A stretch of DNA of 64,000 nt, taken from positions 154,187 to 218,186 of the forward strand of contig KV423949.1 in the NCBI GenBank assembly GCA_001632435.1. Direction: 5' to 3'. The notes below the pieces were generated by a model. That model was not told the origin of the DNA, did not search any database, and saw only the letters and a program-made list of their open reading frames with translations. Shown here in pieces: positions 56,232 to 64,000 of this stretch (position 1 is its first letter; each line of letters begins with the position of its first letter). The position numbers and the translations under genes were made by a program. This DNA comes from Calocera cornea HHB12733. Lineage: Eukaryota; Basidiomycota; Dacrymycetes; Dacrymycetales; Dacrymycetaceae.

Positions 56232-57267
56232 ATGCCTTCTATCCCTGACTTGCCCCCGAATACGACTCTTGCCGGCCGCTCTGTGCTCATTACCGGGTCT
56301 AATGTTGGCCTCGGCTACGCCTCCGCTTTACTCGCTTTGCAGCTCGGCGCGTCCCCTGTCTATCTGGCAGTACGCACCGTCTCGAAGGGCGAGGTCGCAC
56401 GCGAGTCGCTGCTCGCCGACCCGGTCGTCAGGAAGAAGAACCCAGAGGCGGTGGTGAAGGTATACGCCCTCGACATGGCCACCTGGGATGGAGTCACCTC
56501 CTTTGCAAGCAAGTTCATTGCCGACCGCAAGGCCGCGGGGGAAGGACTAGATGTCGCCATTCTGAACGCTGGCATCATCAACATGAGCTACGAACTCGCA
56601 CCAACCGGCAACGAAGCCGTTCTCCAGGTCAACCATTTATCGACGGCGTTGCTTGCCTTACTGCTCCTGCCGCTTCTCGAAAGCAGCACCAACCCGCAGC
56701 ATACGGCCCGACTTATGATCGTCTCCAGTGGAATGCACCTCAAGGCGTCCCTGAAGGCGTGTCCTCCAGATAACATCAACTATCTCGCTTCGTTGAATGA
56801 CAAGAAGACTTTCGGCCTGGGACCAGACCGTTACAGTCTCAGCAAGCTGTTGATAATATTCTTCCTGCGAGAGTTGTGCAAGCGAGTCAGCAGCGACAAG
56901 GTCATCATCAACAACGTTTGTCCCGGCATGATCAAGACCGACCTCAATCGGAACACGCCGTGGTATCTGACGCCCGTTGTATGGGCGCTGCAGGCGGTCA
57001 GCTCGAATCCCATTGAGAAGGGCGCGGATGAGTACATCGATGCGGTGACAAACGTCGGCAAGGAAAGCCACGGATTGTGGTACCAGTACATGAAACTGAC
57101 ACCGTCAGTGAGCGTTTCCCGAGTTCACTGCCCAGGTACTGACAACGCTGTGCAGCTACTCCAAATTCGTCACCGGCCCAGAAGGCGAGAGGACTCAGAC
57201 GCGGATTTGGAATGAGACGATGCAGGTTCTCGAGAAGGTTGTTCCTGGCGTCGGCGCCAATATTTGA
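56232..57267 (+). CDS. Short-chain dehydrogenase 5
   Basis: NAD(P)-dependent SDR, 327 aa. Exons 56232-57103 and 57156-57267 flank a 52-nt intron with donor GTCAGT and acceptor TGCAG; the last exon is 112 nt. Start MPSIPDLPPNTTLAG, shared with SDR 1. Motifs: TGSNVGLG, ILNAG, IVSSG, YSLSK, NNVCPGM. Without splicing the frame would run on and miss the conserved YSKFVTGPEGE ... PGVGANI ending, which supports the intron. The substrate cannot be inferred. Confidence 0.92.
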
Positions 57268-57749
57268 GCGGCTGTTTCCGAATCAGAAGACGTCTGTTAT
57301 GATACCTTGCACAGCTGTTCCTGGCTAGTATCTCCGGTGCTCAGTGAATGTACACCATTCTGATTGTCCCATAAGAGGGCTGTGAAGCGCTGGCAGTTCC
57401 CGCCCCTGCTGGCAAGACCAGTGTGCCAATCGTTCTCATTTCCGCTACCGCATGCGTTGGGGCGTGCCCTGAACTCTGATAAGTTCCACAGAAGTTGCTA
57501 GAAACACTATTCCCGGCGTACACCGCTGTGGTTTGGGTATGAACTCCTGAATGTTTCGTCTGGCTCTGTGGGATGAGGCCTGGGGATCCATGGCAACGGC
57601 AGTTCGCCCTTTGTGCTTTCCTGGGAACCGCCCGCTCACCGCATTACAAGACATCTGCAGCGATGCTTGATGATCTTCTGGGTTTTGGAGCTGATAAATA
57701 GCAATCACCAAGAGTGAACTGGCCTGCGTCAGCAACCCAGCATCCCACA
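57268..57749. other. Intergenic region
   Basis: Spacer between SDR 5 and the next gene. No gene or repeat was recognised. Confidence 0.5.
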
Positions 57750-58573
57750 ATGCCCTCCCTATCCGATCATTTTCGATATTTCGATGCACAAGACTATCTG
57801 GAGAAGAAAGTTCGGCATCTGTCAGATGAGGAGCTGCAGCTGAAGGAGCAAGAGAAGCGCAGGAAGCAAGTGGGCTCTGCTGCTGGGACCGGGATTGGAG
57901 TTGGGGCTGCCTTTTTCACTGCTGGAACCTCGCTCATTACGGGTGCCCTATCGGCCCGCGCATGGTCCATTCAGAAGCAGAAACTTGTTGTTCTGCGAGA
58001 GGAACTGGCCCGCCGCAATCTACCTTGCCTCGAGCGGAGTCACCTGAAGGACTGGGCTCAACCATTTGTGCTGCGATTGGGACCTTCTCTGGTGACAGGA
58101 GGTGTTGCCCTTGGGTTGGAAGACGCGATAGGCTCCACTGTTGTGCCAGCTGTTGACGCCGTCATCAACAGCGCCTCCCACGAGACGGTTTCTGCGACAT
58201 TACTCAATGGAATAAATGGTGCTGGGCAAGGTATAGAGCACGCCGGTCATGCCATTGTTGCCGCGACCCAGGGCCATCCCGACAGCTTGCAGCCCTTCCT
58301 TGCTACTGGCAATCCGATTGAACAAGTGGGCGTTCTGGCCGGACAGGCTGTCTTCGACGAAGGGGTCGAGGAGATGACTTCGCTGGCCACCGGAGCCACT
58401 ATGACCAACGTGGGGAATAGCATTGGCAAGCCGCATGTAAGTACAGTTCTGTCTATGCCTACCTCTGTTCCTGAGTTTGCCTCCAGTCTCATCGCTCGCC
58501 GCATACCCCGAACAAGCTAGTCATTGAGAAGGCGGCCGATGATCAACCACCGACAGAAACTGCGACTCCGTAA
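57750..58573 (+). CDS. Basidiomycete hypothetical protein with glycine-rich hydrophobic segments
   Basis: Function unknown. Exons 57750-58436 and 58487-58573 (257 aa) flank a 50-nt intron (donor GTAAGT, acceptor CTCCAG). After splicing the protein ends KLVIEKAADDQPPTETATP. The start MPSLSDHFRYFDAQDYLE leads into a charged helix (LSDEELQLKEQEKRRKQVG). A glycine/alanine-rich hydrophobic hairpin follows (AAGTGIGVGAAFFTAGTSLI), then LREELARRNLPCL and further hydrophobic Gly/Val stretches. The pattern suggests a small membrane-associated protein. A truncated relative lies at 59505-59744. Confidence 0.65.
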
Positions 58574-59504
58574 AGAGCCACCAAGACCCGGCTCTCCCGT
58601 TGCTTTGAGCGTTGCCGGTACAGTAGTCGGGTCGAAATCCGTGTCGTTGCGCATATCTCGACTTCGAGACTTCATGTCGTCTGCTTCTGTCTTGACTTTC
58701 CGATACCCCACTGCACATCCATCTACAAACTTGCTGATCGAATAGTATGCGATTTTGACGGGTATCAAAACGGTAATGATAGAGACGCCAACGCCGTACA
58801 TAAACCCGTGTGCCGTCGCCTAATGACACTACTTGCTTGTCTCGAGCCGTTCCAGCCTCGCCTCTCCATAATCCCCGCTGCCCGCGCTTCCACCGTCAGT
58901 GAGATTGCAAGGACTTTTCCTTGAATGTTCCAGCGCGCCAAATTCATCCGAGTCCTCATGAGTGCAAATGCGTTCTTAACCAGCTGGCAGACACTCGTAT
59001 TGATTGCCAGCAAGTCATGATTATAGCAGATGCCAGTCATCCTCATAAGCTGCCTAATTGCATGGTGTACGGGACTGCCTCGTTGATGTTACACAGCAAT
59101 GTCAACCGCTTCAACTCCTTTCCCGCTATCAAGCGCTCGTTTTTCCACTGAGGTTTGCGTCATGCTAACACATTCTGTCGTTTTGAAGTCACAAGGGTGA
59201 GTCAATGCCTATGAGTAGGATTGTCTCACCGAAAGCCGCACCTTTCCTGGGCAGACTGGGATTTCCTGTGCTTGCACAGTTGTTAAGCACACATTTTCGA
59301 GAACAATCGTGCCACTTTTTCTTTCTCAGAAATGACTAACTTTAACCCTCGCACACGTCGTTCTAGCAGCTTTTTCGCTTCAGCGCTGAGGAGAAGAGTA
59401 TAAAATCATGGATTGGACTGGGTGCTGTCGTCACCAGCAAGCTACCTTGCCCAGCATCCCGATCCCACCACTCCTGCAACCACGTAGTCCAAATCACAGC
59501 CAGT
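58574..59504. other. Intergenic region, possible minus-strand remnants
   Basis: Minus-strand fragments (e.g. GVGVSIITVLIPVKIAYYSI around 58790-58730) look membrane-like, but no complete exon chain was found. A TATAAAA near 59399 lies about 105 bp upstream of the truncated gene at 59505. Confidence 0.4.
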
Positions 59505-59744
59505 ATGGAGCAAGTGTCGAATGAGGACCTGCAGCGGTTGGAGCAAGACCTCCGTCGGAAGAAGATGGAAGCTGGAACTGATGGTCTCCTTAACGGCGCT
59601 GCTGCACTTGTCGGTCCTGCAACAATTCCTGAAGCCTTCAGAAAGATACTATCCTACCTCAACTACAACCAGAGGCTTCGCCTTGTTCGAAGAGAACTGG
59701 CCCGTCGAGGGGTACTGTACCTATACCCTAATATCGGGCTGTAG
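59505..59744 (+). pseudogene. Truncated paralogue of the 57750 gene
   Basis: A 79-residue frame: MEQVSNEDLQRLEQDLRRKK ... GLLNGAAALVGP ... LRLVRRELARRGVLYLYPNIGL. It shares the order of the 57750 gene: charged helix, Gly/Ala segment, RRELARR. It stops soon after the LARR motif, where the relative continues for about 140 residues. The truncation point coincides with the start of TCGA-rich DNA about 20 bp downstream, suggesting that insertion of that element removed or displaced the 3' half. The promoter and 5' half appear intact. Confidence 0.55.
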
Positions 59745-60140
59745 GCTGCGAGACGCTGGGAGGGGCACTAATCGATAGTAGTGTCGAATCGTTTGTAGTA
59801 GATCGTAATTGTATATCGATATCGAGTCGATTCGAGGCCTCGTGTGGCCGATGAGCGAACGAAAGGAGCGACGCGGTCGAAGGGGAAAGAGATCGCATTG
59901 GGGCCCGAAGGCGTATGGAAAGGTTCCTATACTACGGGCTGTGCCCGATCGGCATACCGAAGGTCCGAATCGAAGACCGTGCGGGCCAGCGTGCGCCGAA
60001 CCCGACCGTATCGACGATTCGAAGCGTCGATTGCTTCGATACGAAAGAAAAGAAAAGAATACATTGCTATCGATACTGCCTCTACTACCTTTCTAGCAGC
60101 ACATCCGCGGGGGACTCATCGAATGACTGTCCTCAGTCAT

Positions 60141-60488
60141 CTAGAGCGATGCCGAGGGGTCTTTCTTCACGGTCTCGGTCGGTTCGGTCGTCGAATCGGT
60201 CTTCTGGCCGTTGCGCGTAACGGCGGATCCGATCGAAACGGCGCCGATGGCGTTGCGAGCGCCAGCGGACGGGAAGGCCATCGACCAATTGTTCGTCGGA
60301 TCGGTCGGTCGATAGTTGCCCAGCGCAAGGCGGCCGAGGACGAGGGATGCGCATATGAGCGGGAGCGCGCGAGGCAGGGGCGTACGGCGTGCCGCATTCG
60401 CAGGCGTAACGGTGGGCGTAGACGTAGGCGTAAGCGTACGCGCGAGAGCGAGCGCATCGGGCGACGAATCGGTGGACGAATTCTCCAT
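60141..60488 (-). CDS. Possible small membrane protein, 115 aa
   Basis: A single frame starting MENSSTDSSPDALALA, with a TPTSTPTVTPA linker, one hydrophobic segment (PLPRALPLICASLVLGRLAL) and a polar C terminus. It could be a type-II membrane protein encoded by the TCGA-rich element. Codon choice is plausible, but the opposite strand also has a long open frame. Treat as tentative. Confidence 0.3.
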   Translation of the reverse strand: MENSSTDSSPDALALARTLTPTSTPTVTPANAARRTPLPRALPLICASLVLGRLALGNYRPTDPTNNWSMAFPSAGARNAIGAVSIGSAVTRNGQKTDSTTEPTETVKKDPSASL

Positions 60489-61103
60489 TTCGCGAGCGAG
60501 GTTTACGGGCGAGGGAGCGAGACGGTGACGGTCGAGGGCGAAGATCGAATGCCCCTTTCGAGGCTGCGCCCGAAGGTCCCTATGGGGTTTCGATGAATAG
60601 GGGTCCGATGATTCGATGACCCGGACCCCTATTCGCGTCCCTAATCCCTCATCGATTTGTAATCGGCCATTTATCGAATCGTCGATACGCGCCTCGATTT
60701 GTAATCGACTTTTCGTCGAATCATCGATACGCTTGTCGAGTTGCTTTTTGTACCGAATATTCCCAATTGTCGCGTACCATTCTTCTGGCTTTTACGGCGT
60801 CGATTTGCCCTCGGTCGTCGATTCTCAGTAATTTTCTGGCCGCGGGGAACTCTGTATTCGTTGCCCGCATCCAACTGGCCTCGTCTGGGATCTGTTGCGT
60901 GCCTCGATTCGATTCGATTCGGCTTCGAAATGAAAACAAATCTCGGTCAGCTGAGTACCTTGACGCGTCGCGTCGCGTCGTCCCTATGCCGCGGGGGACT
61001 ATGACTGTGCCTATCCCTAGGCACGACGCGCGACGGAAGACTCGGGAATAGGGGTCGCATCGCTTCGGAACGGCTAACGGGGGCATTTCGAGGGCGCGTC
61101 CGA

Positions 61104-61109
61104 TATAAA
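61104..61109 (+). promoter_or_regulatory. TATA box of the 61228 gene
   Basis: GATATAAATAG context, 119 bp upstream of the ATG at 61228. Confidence 0.55.
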
Positions 61110-61227
61110 TAGGAGGCGCTCGCCGTTTCGCTGCGTTGTGTCTTGCTCTCGAACGTCCATCGCTCTGGGCGGTTTCTCGACTTGACTGCTCTGCTGGTTT
61201 ACTCTGTGACTGGCTGTACTGGCGGAA

Positions 61228-64000
61228 ATGGCGACTGGCGGCAGACGACTGACTGGAGCGGCGCTTCGCGCGTCGGAAAGGAAGGCGGACCGTCTGGCGA
61301 AGGAGGCGAAGGCTGCCCGTGGAGCGACTGAAGCGGCGGACGGCGACGCCGTGTCGCAGACGGGCTCGGCTGTTGGCCCGAAGGATAGCGATGAGGAGAT
61401 CGACGCGTCTGCGGAGAAGGACGTCGTCGACGAAGATCACGACCCCGACTGGGAAGACGCGGCGGACGAGACCACCTCGGTAAGTGTCGATGAGCGGTGT
61501 GCCTGTCGAGCGTGTGCGCTGATCGGGACGCACAGCCTGGCGCGCTCGACGAAGACGTGGTCGAAGACGCCGATGGCGAAGAGCTCGAGCAGCCGAGCAC
61601 GCCGCCGAAGACTACGAAGCTGAGCGACGCGACGTGGAGGAAGAAGGGCGGTCACACGCCCATGCGCAAGGAACGCGTCGATGTCGATGTCGACGGCGAC
61701 GATGGCCCGGACGACGGTGCTGAAGGCGACCGTGCCAGCGCCGACACGCCTGGCGACAGCGTGCAGATTGTGGAGCCGGAGGCGCAGGTCGACGCGGCGG
61801 AGTCCGTTCTGGTAGGGCACACCCGCGGAGTGATGTGCGCGCACTGACTGAGTTTCATCAGGCGCCCAGCCCAGAGCTGGGGAACATCGAAACGGCGCCG
61901 TCGAAGGCTTCGTCAAAGGTTGTGGTAAGCTCGCCAATTGCCCTTTTCGACTACGGCTAACATCGCCCACAGTCCACAGCGAGTAGCACGACGCTGGCGA
62001 CGACGCCGAAACGGGTTCGAATCGTCGAAGAGGAGGTGCCTGACATGGAGGAGCTGAAGGAGGTATGTTGTCGAATCCCGTGGCGTCGTCGATTCTGACA
62101 ATTTGGCAGCGTTACGATACGAAGGCGCTAGACCGCCTGCTGGCCACGATGCCCGAAGAGGAGGACGAGCTCGTCGAATGGGCGAACACGCCCGGCAACA
62201 TCAAGCCGTTCCGCGTAAGTCGTTGCCCTTCGTCTCGATTCGACGGTACTGACTCGTGTGCAGAGTGCTCTGGTGAAAGTGGTGCGGCGCGACCCCGTCG
62301 CCTTTCTCTTCGTCCCCATGTCCGTCGCTCGATACATGGGTTTCTGGTTCCGCGAAAAGTGGAAAGAAATGAATGTGAGTGATGTTTCATGTCTATTTAC
62401 TGTGTTCTGACTTGGCTGCAGCGCGTCGGGCCACTTCGCGACGAATTGGACCTTCCCCTGGGGGCGCCGCTGCGTTCCCCTTTCGAAGAATGGGTGCCTG
62501 GTTCTGGCGAGCGCACCGAGGATGCCATCGAGGACGACCTCATGCCGTACTCGCGCTGGGCGTTGCTGAAGCTGGACATCGCTGCGAGGAACCGAAAGCC
62601 GCTGCGGACGGCTGAAGACATGGAGGTACGTGTTTCGATAGCCTCACACGTCGATTCGTCGTACTAATGATGACCAGGACAACGAGCTCGATTTGAAGCA
62701 GATCAAGCGGGAGCGTACGGCCTTCGAAGCGCTCGACAAGCAGGGCCAGAAGAAGTGGTGCGAGGAGCACACGCCCGAGGCGAGGAAGGCTGCTCTGAAA
62801 GCCTTGTCGGAGAAGAAATCGGGTACGCGTGGCCCGTCCGATTCGAAGGCGTCCGACGCTTCGAAGACATCAAATCGTTCGGCTGCTTCTCGCGTCGAAA
62901 AGACGGTCGATACCGTTTCGACCGCGCCGAAGGCCCTCTCATCGTCTGTGGAGCCGCCTTCGAAGTCGACTGCGACGAAGTCGACTGTATCGAAATCGAC
63001 TGCTGGGGTTCGAGACTCCTCGAAGGGCGCTCCCGAGGCGTCGGGGTCGAAAGCCCCTCCTAGGCCGACGGCAGTTAAGAAGGCCGCTGGACCGGTAAGA
63101 GCCACCTTTCGATTCGACGTTGTTGAACTAACGTCTGCTGTAGAACGACCCCGATCGATTCGTGGGTGCTCTCGTCGACGACGACGTGTACACCCATGGC
63201 TACACCGCGAATCACCGGGCGAAGTACGAGGCGTTTGTCCAGGGCAAGACACTGTTCAGGCCCAGTCGGCGCAATGACCCTCCCGTACGTATCGTTTACC
63301 GTTTCATCGTCGATTCGACGTTTCGACTCACATGATCGTAGTGTGGCATGTGCACCAACAAGAAGCACGTTTGCACTGGTGGCTGGAACCGCACCAACGA
63401 ATCGACGGATGGCTTCGAAAAGCCCGATGGTATTGCCTGCCTCTCCTGCCGTGTTCGTGGCCTCGAATGCAGCTTCGCGAGCAAGAACAAGGGCCGTCCC
63501 AAGGCGGACAAGAGGGCGCGCGACGAGACCGATCAGGAGCCCGAACCGCCTGCGAAGAAGACGAAGACGAAGCTGGTCGAGGACTCCGAAGCTAGGAGGG
63601 TCGTCACCGCTAGTGTCGGCAGCGGGTATCAGGGTACGACGGTCCCGTATCGGACTTACGAGCTGCCCGAGCACGCTTGGGCGACAGAGGAGAGCCCTCT
63701 GTTTATCGCCTATTCGTCTGACCTGGGTGAGTGTCATTTCGTTTCGTCGAATCGAGGCTAATCGAACTCCAGAAACCGTCCTGCACCGCCTGAGTGAGGA
63801 ATTCGCTCGCATGCGCGTCATGAACGCCATTGCAGAAGACAACCTGAAGGTCATCCGCCAGGCCGTTACCGCCAGCGACGATCCGAAGTCCGAGCAGATC
63901 CGCATCCTCGTGACTCCCGTCAGCGGTAAGGAGTTGCAGCCGAAGAGGCGCTATCGGGTCGTGACCGGCGCCATTTACGAGGCCGCGTCCGAGGTCATCG
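61228..64000 (+). CDS. Element-borne CxxC protein, multi-exon, 3' end outside window
   Basis: Function unknown. Ten introns of 46-57 nt with good splice signals give exons 61228-61479, 61536-61811, 61862-61924, 61973-62062, 62110-62214, 62264-62374, 62422-62625, 62678-63094, 63144-63284, 63342-63726 and 63773 onward; all phases fit. The N terminus is acidic. Middle segments include LVKVVRRDPVAFLFVPMSVA and a Ser/Lys linker. The Cys-rich core has CGMCTNKKHVC and ACLSCRVRGLECSF (CxxCx5C twice), then a basic GRPKADKRARDE and a helical region. The CxxCRx4C signature matches the two Helitron 1 genes. Zinc binding and nuclear action are plausible. Coding DNA and eight of the ten introns carry TCGA. 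Confidence 0.7.

Larger units (their letters stand above)
59760..64000. repeat. TCGA-saturated element, right end outside window
   Basis: By hand count about 96 TCGA tetramers in 4.24 kb (one per about 44 bp, against one per 256 expected), many inside longer palindromes such as TCGATTCGA, CGTCGATTCGACG and TTCGAA. The enrichment starts abruptly at about 59.77 kb and covers intergenic DNA, exons and introns of the gene at 61228 alike. It is not visible in the host genes to the left. I infer a mobile or otherwise foreign element whose sequence is adapted to carry this palindrome. No transposase is visible in the part inside the window. Confidence 0.7.

Noticed and set aside
58517..58801. Minus-strand membrane-like frame
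   Set aside because: It overlaps the second exon of the 57750 gene, and I could not connect it to a start or other exons.
59844..60596. 250-codon Arg-rich open frame on +
   Set aside because: Extreme Arg bias follows from CGA-rich composition; no domain, and it overlaps a more protein-like frame on the other strand.

Overview
This is nuclear DNA of a filamentous basidiomycete, most likely an Agaricomycete. The evidence is uniformly short introns (about 45-60 nt, GT..AG, CTRAY-like branch sites), GC-rich exons, F-box/LRR genes, an AreA-type GATA factor, a local short-chain dehydrogenase (SDR) family and fungal Helitrons. All genes were read by eye; exon joins were checked for splice consensus and frame continuity.

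Layout. 1-13.0 kb: a large Helitron (element 1) with a Rep/helicase gene on + and three multi-exon accessory genes on -, two of them with paired CxxC / CxxCRx4C motifs. 13.1-15.3 kb: an F-box/LRR gene (-). 15.3-18.9 kb: GC-rich DNA without a supported gene. 19.1-23.2 kb: an AreA-like GATA factor (+). 24.1-26.5 kb: two SDR genes, then a 479-bp mariner-type MITE. 27.5-29.2 kb: an eight-exon class-3 lipase. 29.7-41.5 kb: a second, unrelated Helitron (element 2). 41.8-49.1 kb: host genes for a DysF/Pex24-type peroxin, a TAPT1-family membrane protein and an F-box-like protein. 49.3 kb: a 100-N assembly gap. 51.3-52.2 kb: a bHLH factor. 53.0-57.3 kb: three more SDRs. 57.7-59.7 kb: a small basidiomycete protein and a truncated copy of it. 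59.76 kb to the end: a compositionally distinct element with a multi-exon CxxC gene that runs off the window.

Main discovery candidate. Element 2 carries about 75 dispersed copies of a palindromic word, consensus AC-N2-TGCGCA-N2-GT, at irregular 22-412 bp spacing from 29,727 to 41,485. About 3 copies of the hexamer would be expected by chance. The word lies in exons in all three reading frames, in intergenic DNA and in introns. All 15 introns I could define in the element's genes contain exactly one copy, and in seven of them the copy forms the 3' splice site. The element encodes a complete 628-aa RPA1 (RPA70) homologue antisense to its Rep/helicase. The unrelated element at the right end of the window looks similar in principle but uses a different palindrome, TCGA (often TCGATTCGA): about 96 copies in 4.2 kb, again in exons, introns and intergenic DNA. 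I infer that some fungal mobile elements carry an element-specific palindromic self-tag. Possible roles are anti-silencing, recognition by a replication or DNA-binding protein, or splicing and intron gain. The sequence shows the pattern, not the function.
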